From Sulfitobacter sp. DFL-14 (GTDB lineage: Bacteria > Pseudomonadota > Alphaproteobacteria > Rhodobacterales > Rhodobacteraceae): DNA of 64,000 nt. The DNA lies in the NCBI RefSeq assembly GCF_003335585.1, contig NZ_QBFD01000046.1, positions 648,679-712,678 of the forward strand, in the 5' to 3' direction. Both the position numbers and the translations under genes were made by a program. How positions within the stretch are numbered: the stretch's first letter is position 1; every line of letters begins with the position of its first letter. Shown here piece by piece: positions 25,787 through 35,395 of this stretch. Below the pieces are notes generated by a model, which saw only the letters and a list, made by a program, of their open reading frames with translations, searched no databases and was not told where the DNA came from.

Positions 25787-26833
25787 TCATTGCGCGTCGG
25801 CTGCGTGGTCCAGACCTGCGAACCACTCGGCCACTGCCGCAATCTCGGCGTCGGAGAGGTCTTGCGCGGCCTTGGCCATCAGGTTTGCGCGCACCCCGCC
25901 GCCGCGATGGCCATCGCGCCACAGCTTCAGCTGGCTTTCCATATAGGCCTGACTTTGCCCCGCCAGCACCGGCGCAATCGGCGCATCCGCTGCCCGTCCT
26001 GGGCCATGGCATTGCGTGCACGCAGGTACAGCGTCGGTGCCACGCATGGCCAGCCCCGCGCCTGCGTGATCGGTTTGGGTTTTGTCGGCGGCTTGGTCGC
26101 TGACCGCCTGTGCCGCGCCATAGCGGCCCGCGATGCGGTCGATCTGTGCGTCGGTCAGCCCCGCAGCGGCCTCTTGCATGATCCCGCTGGGGCGCGTGCC
26201 GTCGCGGTACTGGAGCAACGCCTGCGTGATCTGGTCAGACGTCAGAATGTCCAACCGTGGCACATAGCTGTTGATGCTTTTGCCCCCCTCGCCATGACAG
26301 GCCGAGCAGCGGGCCGCCCCCGAACCGTCCCCTGTCAATGCAGTCTGGTCCTGTGCCGTCATATCCGGCACCGCGTTCAAATAGGCCACAACCGACCAGA
26401 TTTCATCGCCGCGCCCGTCTGCGGGCCAATGGGGCATACCGCTCATCTTTACGCCTTGTTCGACGATCCAGAACATATGCTGCGGCTCCCATTTTGCCAC
26501 CGCCTCGGAGATGTGGGGCGGCGGCGGGTTCATCGCCTGCGCGGTGGCGCTGCGCGACTGGCCCGGCACCGAGTGGCAAAAAGCACAGGCCCCCTGAAAA
26601 TGCAGCGCGCCCAGCTTGATGCGGTCGGCATTGCCGATGTCGCCGGGCACCTCTTTGGCCTCAGGCGCGCGCAGGCGCACCGACTGTTTGAACGCGGTGT
26701 GCACCACCCATTCGACACCGGGCAAATGCCCCTGCCGTGCTGAGACGTTGTACAGCCCGAAACCCACGACCGCAGCGGCGGCAATACCCCCGCACAACGC
26801 CAGCGCGCCCAGTGTTAGAAAAACCCGTCTCAT
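25787..26833 (-). CDS. Tri-haem cytochrome c
   Basis: This 348-residue exported protein has an N-terminal membrane anchor or signal (residues 5-28) and three CXXCH haem sites at residues 83-87 (CAFCH), 176-180 (CSACH) and 272-276 (CTQCH). It therefore has three cytochrome c domains in tandem. The first domain resembles cytochrome c subunits of alcohol/gluconate dehydrogenases. It overlaps the CtaG gene by ATGA and ends the oxidase operon. It probably carries electrons from a periplasmic dehydrogenase, perhaps the PQQ enzyme of the same run, to the caa3-type oxidase. That link is inference. Confidence 0.85.
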   Translation of the reverse strand: MRRVFLTLGALALCGGIAAAAVVGFGLYNVSARQGHLPGVEWVVHTAFKQSVRLRAPEAKEVPGDIGNADRIKLGALHFQGACAFCHSVPGQSRSATAQAMNPPPPHISEAVAKWEPQHMFWIVEQGVKMSGMPHWPADGRGDEIWSVVAYLNAVPDMTAQDQTALTGDGSGAARCSACHGEGGKSINSYVPRLDILTSDQITQALLQYRDGTRPSGIMQEAAAGLTDAQIDRIAGRYGAAQAVSDQAADKTQTDHAGAGLAMRGTDAVPACTQCHGPGRAADAPIAPVLAGQSQAYMESQLKLWRDGHRGGGVRANLMAKAAQDLSDAEIAAVAEWFAGLDHAADAQ

Positions 26834-27408
26834 GCCGGTTCCCTCTTGTCATCCAGCGCCCGCGCCACCAGCACCAGCCCCGCCACCAGATAGACCGGGG
26901 TGCCAATGCCCAGCATCAAGAGCCCGCCCAGTTGCTGCGCATCCAGATCCGGCGCACGTCCGCAAATCTCGGCATATAAATCGCGCGGCGCCAGTATGAT
27001 CAGCGCCCCCAGCAACGTCATGTGCATCGAGGTCAGCAACAAACCCCCTGCCCCTGCCAGCGGTTGATCGGCCCGCAAGGCTCCGGCCCAGACCAGCAAT
27101 CCGGCGATGGCGAAACTTCCCTGTTCCAACACCAGACCCGCACCGCCGCCGTCAGCCCAACCGTGCAGCCCCGGCAGATGCCAACCCCAAACCACCACAA
27201 ACTCCACCGCCGCCCCGACCAGCGGCGACAAGGCAAAGGGGCGCGTGGCTTTGGCAAAGCCCACAACCAACAGCGGCGTAACGATGGCCACCAACCCCAT
27301 GTGCCGCAGCATGTGATGCGGAAAATCCGCCCCCGCCCAGTCACCCAGCGGCAACAGCCACAGCACGGCCAGCCCCACCAGGCCCGCGTATCCCAGTGCA
27401 ACTCTCAT
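26830..27408 (-). CDS. ctaG: Cytochrome c oxidase assembly factor CtaG (caa3 type)
   Basis: This 192-residue multi-spanning protein belongs to the caa3_CtaG family. It has the histidine-rich early loop DFPHHMLRHMGLVAIVTPLL, a WGWHLPG motif and SMHMTLLGALI, and about five to six hydrophobic segments. It is thought to help copper insertion into the oxidase. I place the start at the ATG at 27408, which overlaps the preceding stop as ATGA; an ATG two codons upstream is also possible. Confidence 0.85.
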   Translation of the reverse strand: MRVALGYAGLVGLAVLWLLPLGDWAGADFPHHMLRHMGLVAIVTPLLVVGFAKATRPFALSPLVGAAVEFVVVWGWHLPGLHGWADGGGAGLVLEQGSFAIAGLLVWAGALRADQPLAGAGGLLLTSMHMTLLGALIILAPRDLYAEICGRAPDLDAQQLGGLLMLGIGTPVYLVAGLVLVARALDDKREPA

Positions 27409-27800
27409 CGGCATGTGCCGATCAGCAGCGCAGGCAGGGCGACATAGCTGACCCCGATGAACGAAACCACCGCCAACAGAAACGCCGCATGGCCCAGAAA
27501 CTGATGGCGGTCCTCGCCGGTGCCCTGATCATTTTCCCAGTCGCGGTCGCACAACAGATCCCACTGGCGCCACGCCTGCCAGCCCAGCCACGCAATCGCG
27601 ACAAGCGCCACGCCGGTTCCGATCCCGATGCCCAGCCGCAATCCTTCCACCGCGCCGCCCTTGGCGCAGATCAATGCCGTCGCAGCATACGAGGCGGCAA
27701 AATGCACCGCCCAGATCAGTGGGCCAAAGGTGATCCGCCACAGGCTGACCGCCTCAGACCGGAATTCGTGGGCGTCCTCGTTTTCGTTGATTTTTGTCAT
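27405..27800 (-). CDS. Small membrane protein of the oxidase operon
   Basis: This 131-residue protein has about three membrane segments (WRITFGPLIWAVHFAASYAA, a Gly/Ala/Val-rich middle helix, and FLLAVVSFIGVSYVALPALL). I do not know a named family, though similar small proteins accompany fused CtaD/CtaE oxidase genes. Its ATG overlaps the stop of the oxidase gene by ATGA, and its stop overlaps the ctaG start. An accessory or assembly role for the oxidase is likely from position only. Confidence 0.75.
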   Translation of the reverse strand: MTKINENEDAHEFRSEAVSLWRITFGPLIWAVHFAASYAATALICAKGGAVEGLRLGIGIGTGVALVAIAWLGWQAWRQWDLLCDRDWENDQGTGEDRHQFLGHAAFLLAVVSFIGVSYVALPALLIGTCR

Positions 27801-30361
27801 GGCAACCATCCCGGCACCAGCCCCAGCACCGCTGCCGTTACAAGGACTTTCAGCGCCACGAAATGCCAATACAGCGTGACGTTGCGCAGGTCCGCATCAT
27901 GGCGCGGCGTGACCTTGCCAAAGAGGCTGCCCGCCAGACAATAACACTGCATGACGATCCCCGCACACAGGTGCACCACCAGCCAGACCATCAGCGCCCA
28001 CAGGATCGCAGGGTAAACATGCGACACCGGATCCAGATCGCGCACCGCCAGCCACGCAGCACCCGCCGCGGCGGCAGCGCTCAGCGGGGCCAGCACCAAC
28101 GCCAGCCGGGCGAGCATTACATTGCCCCGTCGGTTGACCTCGCGGGCCAGCACGGTGGCCGCCCAGGCCAGCACCCCCAACAGCGCCGCCGCCGCGACCC
28201 ATACGCCAATGGCATGATCCGCGTCGGCAGGCGGAAAATCAGGGCGCGCTGTCCAGTAGAAAAAGAACCCGAACACTATACTGGCAAAGGCGGTCGCATC
28301 GCCCAGCATCGTGATCCACATACCCCACCAGCCCACTGAATCCGGCCCCGACATATATGTCGGCAGGCGCAGGCCCAAACCGGCCTCGCGCATCTCGTCC
28401 TTGGGGGGGCGCGCGGTGCTGGTCCACAGCCAGTACAACACACAGACAATGGCAAAGGCACCGCAGACAATCGCAGGCTTGTAAATGTGGAACGTCGGAA
28501 AGATGAACGCCCCGCCGGTGAAGATTGCCGCCCAGATGGTGATCCACGCAGGGCCGGTCACACGCTGCACATAGATTGGCTTGGCATCAATCACCGATGT
28601 GACAATCGTCTCGCGCTGGTGGTCGGGCGAGTCCGTCAGGTAATAGCGCCCCGCATCCATGCGTTCGACCAGCTTTGGCTGATCCCACAGCGGATAGCGC
28701 GACGTGACATAGGGCACCGACCGCACGCCCCAGGCTTCTTCGGGTACGTCATGGGAAAACTCCAGCGTGCCCGCGTCCCACGGGTTGCGCGGAATTTGCC
28801 CCTGCCGCGATTTGGGCCGCAGCAGGTCATAGAGAAACACGGCAAAGCCGGCCGCCACGACAAAGGCGCCAATCGTCGAAATCAGGTTCAGCGTCCCCCA
28901 TCCCGAGCTTTCGGGATAGGTAAAAATGCGCCGTGGCATCCCCATCAATCCGGTCAGGTGCATCGGCAGGAAGGTCACGTTAAAGCCGGTAAAGATCAGC
29001 CAGAACGCCCAGCGGCCCAGCCGTTCCGACAGCAGCTTTTTGGCGATGAACGGGTAAAAGTAATAGACCCCCGCGATCACCGGAAACACCATGCCGCCGA
29101 ACAGCGTATAGTGCAGGTGCGCCACGATGAAATAGGTGTCATGCGCCTGCCAGTTGAACGGCACGATGGCCAGCATCACCCCCGTCAGCCCGCCCGCCAC
29201 AAAGATCGCCAAGGCGCCTGCAATCCAGAGCATCGGCAGGCTCATCCTGACCCGCCCGACCATCAGTGTGGCGACAAAGGCAAACAGCTGAATGCCCGTG
29301 GGGATCACCACCGCCTCGGAGGCGGCGGAAAAGAACCCCAGCGAAATCTGCGGCAGCCCGGTCGTGAACATATGGTGCACCCACAGCCCAAAGCTGAGGA
29401 ACCCCGTGCCCACAGCCGACAGCACGATCCACGAATAGCCGACGATGGGTCGCCGCGCGACCGTCGGCACGATCATCGCGGCGATTGCGATAGAGGGCAG
29501 AAAGACGATGTAGACCTCGGGGTGGCCAAAAATCCAGAACAGATGTTGCCACAGGATCGGATCACCCCCGCGTTCAGGGTCAAAGAAAGGCCAGTCGAAC
29601 GAGCGTTGCAATTCGAACAGGAAATCGCCCGCGATCAGCGGCGGAAAGGCAAACAGGATCATCCCGCCCACAACCATCACATACCACGCATAAAGAGGCA
29701 TGATGTTCACGCGCATCCCCGGCGGCCGGCATTTCAACGCGCCCACGATCAGCTCGACTGCGGCGGCAATGCTGGCAACTTCGATGAACGACAGGCCCAA
29801 CAGCCAGATATCGGGTCCGATACCTTCCTCTTCGGTGGCCAGCGGTGGGTACATGAACCACCCCGCCTTTGGCCCTGCGTCGAACAAAAGCGACCCCATA
29901 ACGAAACAGCCGCCGATCAGGAAACACCAGTAGCCATAGGCCGAGAGCCGCGGAAACGGCATGTCCCGCGCGCCCAGAAAGGCGGGTAACAACAGGATGC
30001 TGATCGCCTCGAACATTGGCACGGCGAACAGGAACATCATCGCCGATCCGTGCATGGTAAAGAACTGGTTGAACCGGTCCGCGTCGAGGAAGGTCATGTC
30101 GGGAAATGCCAGCTGCACCCGCATCGCCAGCGCCAGAAGCCCCGCAAGCAGCATAAAGCCGAACGCCGTCAGCGAATACCAGACGCCCACCTCGGTGTTG
30201 TTCACCGCCGAGATATAACGCCACCCTTGCGGCGTTTTCCACGCCGCGCGTAACTCCGCCTTGCCGCGGTCCTGATCTTCGGACGACACCGGCTCGCTCA
30301 GCATCTCCTCGGTCGGGGGGTATGGCCCTTCGGCCACGGGCAGCGGGGCGGGGCGTGTCAT
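27797..30361 (-). CDS. ctaD: Cytochrome c oxidase subunits I and III, fused
   Basis: This 854-residue protein is haem-copper oxidase subunit I followed by a subunit III domain. Subunit I (about residues 45-580) has WIFGHPEVYIVFLP, with the CuB His, D-channel Glu and cross-linked Tyr. It also has LWVHHMF with two CuB histidines and AHLHYTLFGGMVF at the haem site. The C-terminal part (about 630-854) has subunit III helices and the NVTLYWHFVALKVLV motif. It is proton-pumping A-type by these residues. ATGA overlaps link it to coxB before and the small membrane gene after. Confidence 0.94.
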   Translation of the reverse strand: MTRPAPLPVAEGPYPPTEEMLSEPVSSEDQDRGKAELRAAWKTPQGWRYISAVNNTEVGVWYSLTAFGFMLLAGLLALAMRVQLAFPDMTFLDADRFNQFFTMHGSAMMFLFAVPMFEAISILLLPAFLGARDMPFPRLSAYGYWCFLIGGCFVMGSLLFDAGPKAGWFMYPPLATEEEGIGPDIWLLGLSFIEVASIAAAVELIVGALKCRPPGMRVNIMPLYAWYVMVVGGMILFAFPPLIAGDFLFELQRSFDWPFFDPERGGDPILWQHLFWIFGHPEVYIVFLPSIAIAAMIVPTVARRPIVGYSWIVLSAVGTGFLSFGLWVHHMFTTGLPQISLGFFSAASEAVVIPTGIQLFAFVATLMVGRVRMSLPMLWIAGALAIFVAGGLTGVMLAIVPFNWQAHDTYFIVAHLHYTLFGGMVFPVIAGVYYFYPFIAKKLLSERLGRWAFWLIFTGFNVTFLPMHLTGLMGMPRRIFTYPESSGWGTLNLISTIGAFVVAAGFAVFLYDLLRPKSRQGQIPRNPWDAGTLEFSHDVPEEAWGVRSVPYVTSRYPLWDQPKLVERMDAGRYYLTDSPDHQRETIVTSVIDAKPIYVQRVTGPAWITIWAAIFTGGAFIFPTFHIYKPAIVCGAFAIVCVLYWLWTSTARPPKDEMREAGLGLRLPTYMSGPDSVGWWGMWITMLGDATAFASIVFGFFFYWTARPDFPPADADHAIGVWVAAAALLGVLAWAATVLAREVNRRGNVMLARLALVLAPLSAAAAAGAAWLAVRDLDPVSHVYPAILWALMVWLVVHLCAGIVMQCYCLAGSLFGKVTPRHDADLRNVTLYWHFVALKVLVTAAVLGLVPGWLP

Positions 30362-31365
30362 TCCAACCCTCCCAGATAGGCGGCCAGCGCGGCCAGATCG
30401 TCAGGAGAAAGATGGTCATAGCTGGGCATGGCAACCTCGGGTTTCAGGGACTCGGTGTGGGCGATCCAGTTGACAAAATCGGGGGCCTCGGCGCCAAGGA
30501 TACCCGCCCCCAATGACACGCGACCGCCCACATGGGTCAGGTCCGGCCCCACCTTTCCCAAGGCCTGCGTGCCGCGCACCGTGTGGCAACTGCCGCAGCC
30601 TTCGCGGGCAAAAACCTGCGCGCCGCGTGTGGCCTCTTCGGACTGAGGCGGCGTGGCCTCCTGTGCCTCGGCATCCAGCCATGCTGCGAAATCGTCCGGC
30701 TCCATCACCACGGCTTCAAAGGCCATCAACGCATGGGACGCACCGCAAAATTCAGCGCATTGCCCGCGATAGGTGCCTGCCTCCTCGGGCAGGAATGACA
30801 AATAGGTCTCGCGGCCTGGAATCATGTCAGCCTTGCCGCCAAGTGCAGGCACCCAAAACGCGTGGATCACCCTGTGCGCGTTCAAAATCAGCCCCGTGCG
30901 CCGCCCCACGGGCAGGCGCAATTCGTTGGCAGATGTCACGCGGCTGCCGTCGGGCAATTCGTATTCCACCCGCCACCACCATTGCTCGGCGGTGATGTGC
31001 ACACGCATCCCCTCGTCCGCTTCACGCGGTGCCTGCATCAGCGGCAGGCTGTAAACCAGCAGACCGCCCAGAAGCACGACAGGAAACAAGACTCCGCCAC
31101 CGATGATCAGCCCTTCGGCCAGCCCCCGCGACATCTCGCGCGGGTTGATCCGTGTCACATAGACGAACAGTCCTCCGACCAGCAGCCAAAGCACCAGCGC
31201 GCCGACAAACATCACCAGCGCCAGATCATACAGCAAGAGCGCGTCGCGCCCAGACGGGTTCAGCACCGATTGCCGCCCTTCGCCACAGGCCGACATCAGC
31301 AGAACGCCGGCCAAAGCGACCAGCGTCCGCGTCCGTGTGGGCCGTTTAAAGCGGGTCAAGAACAC
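30358..31365 (-). CDS. coxB: Cytochrome c oxidase subunit II with cytochrome c domain (caa3 type)
   Basis: This 335-residue lipoprotein has a lipobox (LLMSAC, Cys27), two membrane helices (about 45-70 and 84-108) and a CuA domain with His168, Cys203, Cys207, His211 and Met214. A C-terminal cytochrome c domain carries the haem motif CGSCH (257-261). The fused haem domain defines a caa3-type enzyme. The first codon is GTG at 31365, eight bases after the permease stop, with only a poor ribosome binding site; translation is probably coupled. Confidence 0.93.
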   Translation of the reverse strand: MFLTRFKRPTRTRTLVALAGVLLMSACGEGRQSVLNPSGRDALLLYDLALVMFVGALVLWLLVGGLFVYVTRINPREMSRGLAEGLIIGGGVLFPVVLLGGLLVYSLPLMQAPREADEGMRVHITAEQWWWRVEYELPDGSRVTSANELRLPVGRRTGLILNAHRVIHAFWVPALGGKADMIPGRETYLSFLPEEAGTYRGQCAEFCGASHALMAFEAVVMEPDDFAAWLDAEAQEATPPQSEEATRGAQVFAREGCGSCHTVRGTQALGKVGPDLTHVGGRVSLGAGILGAEAPDFVNWIAHTESLKPEVAMPSYDHLSPDDLAALAAYLGGLE

Positions 31366-31372
31366 CCCCGCA

Positions 31373-32770
31373 TCACTGTGCCAACTCGCTCATATCATCC
31401 CCTCCGGGTGTTTCCCCCTTCGATCTCATGTAAACGACGGTCGCCCCCCAAAGCACCACACCGATTGCCAGCAAAATACCCGCAATCAGGTACTGCACCG
31501 GATCACGCCCCGTCCAAGGCCCGACAAAAAACGCACAGCTCGCCGCGCCGACATAAGGCAGGCCAAGCGGCGCGGTGAAATGGTCGTGGTCCACCTTGTC
31601 GCTGCGCAGCACCAGTACGGCCACGTTGACCACCGCGAACACCGCCAGCAACAGCAGCGCCGTGGTCCCGCCCAGATCGGGCACCGCCCCGACAAAGGTG
31701 ATCAACCCCGCCGCCAACGCCGTGGTGAACAGGATGGCCACCCAGGGCGTTTGACGGTTTGGCAAAACGTGAGCCAATACACTGGGCAGCACTTTTTCCT
31801 CGCCCATGCCATACAGCAACCGCGACGCCATCAGCATGTTGATCAGCGCCGAATTGGCCACCGCACACATCGTGATCACCCCGAAAATACCCAGCGGAAA
31901 CCACGGCGCACCTGCCTCGACGACCTTCAACAGGGGCGTGGCGCCTTCGCTCAGCTCATCCGCCTCGACCAGCGCAATCGCGGTCACCGAGACCAGCAGA
32001 TAGATCACCCCGGTGATAGCCAGTCCGGTCAGCAGCACCTTGGGAAATATGCGTGAAGGGTTCTTGGATTCCTCGGCCATGTTGACCGAATCCTCGAATC
32101 CCACCATCGCGAAAAACGCCAGCGTGGTGGCGGCGATCACCGGCCAGAACAGGCCCTTGTCGCCCTCCCCACCGCTGAAATCAAAGGCACGGCCAAAATC
32201 CCCCTGCCCACCCGCCAGCGCCCAGGCACCGATCAGGATGATGATAATCAGGCCGGTCAGTTCGATACAGGTGAAGGCCACGTTCATCTTCACGCTTTCG
32301 CCCACTCCGCGCACGTTCACCGCTGCAATCAGCGCCATAAAGGCCAGACTGATCGCGGTCACGCCAAACGCCCCATCGCCAAATCCGGCGGTCTGCGCAA
32401 AGTTTTCGGCAAAGGCCCGCGACGCGGTAGACGCCGATGTGATCCCCGACGACATCACCGCAAAGGCCACCAGAAAGGTCAGGAAATGCACGCCGAACGC
32501 CTTGTGCGTATACAGCGCTGCCCCCGCCGCACGGGGGTATTTCGTGACCAGTTCAAGATAGCTGCAAGCCGTCACCGTCGCCAGAACAAAGGCCACAAGG
32601 AACGGCAACCAGACCACGCCGCCCACCTCTCCGGCAACCTTGCCCGTCAGCGCATAAATGCCGGTGCCCAGCACATCGCCCACGATGAACAACAGCAGCA
32701 ATCCTGGCCCCATCACCCGCTTGAGCCTGGTGCCGTCCTCGGCGTCTGGTTTTGACTGCGGCTCCGCCAT
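31373..32770 (-). CDS. APC-family amino acid permease
   Basis: This 465-residue protein has about 12 membrane segments and the APC-superfamily signature near the start (VMGPGLLLLFIVGDVLGTGIYAL). ATTLAFFAMVGFEDSVNMAEE is typical of the basic/neutral amino acid exchangers. An AGGAGG ribosome binding site precedes its ATG. It sits between the PQQ glucose dehydrogenase (69 bases upstream) and coxB (7 bases downstream) on the same strand. That makes it part of one long run, though its link with respiration is unclear. Confidence 0.85.
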   Translation of the reverse strand: MAEPQSKPDAEDGTRLKRVMGPGLLLLFIVGDVLGTGIYALTGKVAGEVGGVVWLPFLVAFVLATVTACSYLELVTKYPRAAGAALYTHKAFGVHFLTFLVAFAVMSSGITSASTASRAFAENFAQTAGFGDGAFGVTAISLAFMALIAAVNVRGVGESVKMNVAFTCIELTGLIIIILIGAWALAGGQGDFGRAFDFSGGEGDKGLFWPVIAATTLAFFAMVGFEDSVNMAEESKNPSRIFPKVLLTGLAITGVIYLLVSVTAIALVEADELSEGATPLLKVVEAGAPWFPLGIFGVITMCAVANSALINMLMASRLLYGMGEEKVLPSVLAHVLPNRQTPWVAILFTTALAAGLITFVGAVPDLGGTTALLLLAVFAVVNVAVLVLRSDKVDHDHFTAPLGLPYVGAASCAFFVGPWTGRDPVQYLIAGILLAIGVVLWGATVVYMRSKGETPGGDDMSELAQ

Positions 32771-32839
32771 GACCGATCCTCCTGCGGTGTGTTTTCAAAT
32801 ATCCAAACTCCACAGCCGCAAGGGCCGCAGAATGTATTT

Positions 32840-35260
32840 TTATTCCGCAGGAAGCGCATAGGCGATAATCTCGTCGCCCACGTCGGTCTCCATGAAATGA
32901 TGCCCTCCGGGGTAGATCACGACGTATTGGCGGCCGTCGACATCGTAGGTCATCGGAGTTGTCTGGCCGCCAGCAGGCAGATCTACCTGCCACAGCTCTT
33001 CGCCCGTTTCGGTGGCAAAGGCGCGCAGCTTGTCGTCGGTGGTGGCAGCCACAAAAGTCACCCCGCCCGCCGTGGTGATCGGCCCGCCATTGTTCGGGGT
33101 CCCGATGTCCAGCGGCAGCATCGACGGAATGCCAAACGGCCCGTTATTTTCAGCCGATCCAAACGGCTGGTCCCAAAGGGTTTCGCCGGTGGCCAGATCA
33201 ATGCCCCTGATCCAGCCATAGGGCGGCTCGGCGCACAGCAATCCAGTGAACGGCACGCGCCAGCCTGCATTCACCTCGATGGCATAGGGCACACCCTGCA
33301 TCGGACCAGCCTCGCCACCTGCATCGCTGAACGGTTTGACACCGCGTCTGTCTGCCTCTTCGCGCGGGATCAGCTGGTTGTAGTTCGGCATGTCGTTATA
33401 ATTGGCAATCAGGATGCCGCGCTCGGTGTCCACCGACACGCTGCCCCAATCCGATCCGCCGTTATATCCGGGATACTGGATGAACGGCTTGTCTGCGGAA
33501 GGTGGGGTGAATTGCCCCGCGTAGTTGGCGCGGTGGAATTGGATGCGACACCAAAGCTGGTCAATCGGGCTCATGCCCCACATGTCTTTTTCGGTCAGCG
33601 GCGGCTGGTTCAGGTTGGCATAGCCCGAATAGGGTTGCGTGTCCGAGATATAGTCAGGCTCGACACTGCCCAGCTTGGGCGCGGGGCGTTCCTCGACCGG
33701 AAACAGGCTTTCCCCCGTTTCACGGTTCAGCACGTAAATCTGCCCCTGTTTCGACGGCAGGATCAACGCCGGAACCGTACCGCCATCAGCGGGGAAATCG
33801 ACCAGCGTGACCTGACTGCCCAAATCATAATCCCACACGTCGTGATGCACGGTCTGGAAATGCCAGACCTCTTCGCCGGTGGTGGCATTCAGAGCCACAA
33901 CAGACGTTGCGAATTCGTTCTCTGCCGCGCTGCGGTCGCTGCCATAGTAGTCGCTCGAAGAGTTGCCAAGCGGCAGGTACACATAGCCCAATTCCTGATC
34001 GCCCGAGGCCATCGTCCACATGTTCGGCGTGCCGCGGGTATAGGTCTCGCCCTGGCTGGGTTTATCCACAACACCGCCCTGCCCCAAATCCCACGCCCAC
34101 AGCATGTCGCCCGTGACCACGTCATAGCCACGGATCACACCCGAGGGCGCATCATTTGCCTCGTTGTCGCTGACCTGCGCCCCGATCACAGCCACGCCGC
34201 GCACAATCGTCGGCGGGGCGGTCACGGCGTACCAGCCGGGCACCGTGTCACCCAGACCATCGTTCAGATCGACCATGCCTGCATTGCCAAACTCGGGGCA
34301 AAGCTGGCCGGTGTCGGCATCCACCGCAATCAGGCGCGCGTCCAGCGTGCCCATCAGAATCCGTGCGGCGCACAGCGCGTCAGGGTCCATATCATCCGAT
34401 ACGTGATAGGCCAGACCACGGCACGTCGCCCCATAAGGGATCGCATCCTCGGACACGCCCGGATCATAGCGCCATTCCTCGCGTCCGGTGGACGCATCCA
34501 GCGCCAGAACCTGATTCATCGGAGTGCAGACAAAAAGCGCATCGCCAACCTTCAGCGGTGTGTTTTCGGGCGAGTATTTACCATCGGCAGCTTCGGTTGG
34601 CATATCGTCGGTGTGGATCGACCAGACCTGCCGCAGTTGCGCTACGTTCTCGGTGGTGATTTGTGTCAACGGCGAATGCCGCTCGCCATGAACGGTGCCA
34701 CCGTAGACCGGCCAATCCTCACCCGCTTCCAAGGGCGTGACCTGCACGGGCGCCCCCGCCGCATCCGGTGTTTCTGTTGCACCTTGGGATGTGTCCTGCT
34801 GCGCATAAAGCGGCACAGCGCCACCCATGGCAAGTGACAGCCCAAGTGCGGCCGTGGCCACCACCGCCGTCACCCCGTTCAACCTGCGAGGGCGCAGCAC
34901 CGGCAAGGCAATCAAGACAAGAACCAGCATCACAGTGGGCGCAAACACCCGTGGCTCCAGCGCCCACCAATCCGATGCAGGCTCCCACCCGTCCAGGGTC
35001 ACTTCCCAAATTGCCCAGATCAATGTGCCAAGCCAGACCACAACAAACAGCATCACACCGCTGCGTCGTTTTTGGCAAAGCAGAACGCCACAGATGACCA
35101 ACAGCACACCCGTGATCGCGTAGTACCAAGAACCACCCAAGGAGATCAGCCAGACACCGCCCGCTGCCAGAACCAACCCAATTACCAACAAAACAAAGCC
35201 TATGAATACAGCGTACCATTCAAATCCAGTTCGGGTGCGCGGTGTATAGACCTCAGGCAT
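32840..35260 (-). CDS. gcd: Membrane-bound PQQ-dependent glucose dehydrogenase (glucose/quinate/shikimate family)
   Basis: This 806-residue quinoprotein has about five N-terminal membrane helices (residues 12-130) and a periplasmic eight-bladed PQQ propeller. Propeller marks include WPVYGGTVHGERHSPLTQI, TPLKVGDALFVCTPMNQVLALDA and RGTPNMWTMASGD. It oxidises glucose or a similar polyol at the outer face of the membrane and reduces ubiquinone. No PQQ synthesis genes are in the window. It heads the run leading to the caa3 oxidase and has a perfect EcfG-type promoter motif 60 bases upstream. Confidence 0.92.
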   Translation of the reverse strand: MPEVYTPRTRTGFEWYAVFIGFVLLVIGLVLAAGGVWLISLGGSWYYAITGVLLVICGVLLCQKRRSGVMLFVVVWLGTLIWAIWEVTLDGWEPASDWWALEPRVFAPTVMLVLVLIALPVLRPRRLNGVTAVVATAALGLSLAMGGAVPLYAQQDTSQGATETPDAAGAPVQVTPLEAGEDWPVYGGTVHGERHSPLTQITTENVAQLRQVWSIHTDDMPTEAADGKYSPENTPLKVGDALFVCTPMNQVLALDASTGREEWRYDPGVSEDAIPYGATCRGLAYHVSDDMDPDALCAARILMGTLDARLIAVDADTGQLCPEFGNAGMVDLNDGLGDTVPGWYAVTAPPTIVRGVAVIGAQVSDNEANDAPSGVIRGYDVVTGDMLWAWDLGQGGVVDKPSQGETYTRGTPNMWTMASGDQELGYVYLPLGNSSSDYYGSDRSAAENEFATSVVALNATTGEEVWHFQTVHHDVWDYDLGSQVTLVDFPADGGTVPALILPSKQGQIYVLNRETGESLFPVEERPAPKLGSVEPDYISDTQPYSGYANLNQPPLTEKDMWGMSPIDQLWCRIQFHRANYAGQFTPPSADKPFIQYPGYNGGSDWGSVSVDTERGILIANYNDMPNYNQLIPREEADRRGVKPFSDAGGEAGPMQGVPYAIEVNAGWRVPFTGLLCAEPPYGWIRGIDLATGETLWDQPFGSAENNGPFGIPSMLPLDIGTPNNGGPITTAGGVTFVAATTDDKLRAFATETGEELWQVDLPAGGQTTPMTYDVDGRQYVVIYPGGHHFMETDVGDEIIAYALPAE

Positions 35261-35317
35261 GTCAATTCTCCCTAAATAGTAAAATCAGGGCTAAGGGGGC
35301 CCTTTTCTCTTCATTCA

Positions 35318-35344
35318 GGAACGCGCTGCCTTGCGTTTGGTTCC
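35318..35344. promoter_or_regulatory. Bidirectional EcfG-type promoter box, gcd and mgtC
   Basis: On the minus strand GGAAC-N16-CGTT (35320-35344) faces gcd and is an exact consensus match. On the plus strand GGAAC-N16-GGTT (35318-35342) faces the mgtC-like gene, with one -10 mismatch. The two share a 27-bp palindromic frame in which each -35 overlaps the other strand's -10. Confidence 0.6.
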
Positions 35345-35395
35345 TCCGTGACGTGTGGTGTGGAACTGAAAGCGATACTGATGTGTTGCTTCGTC

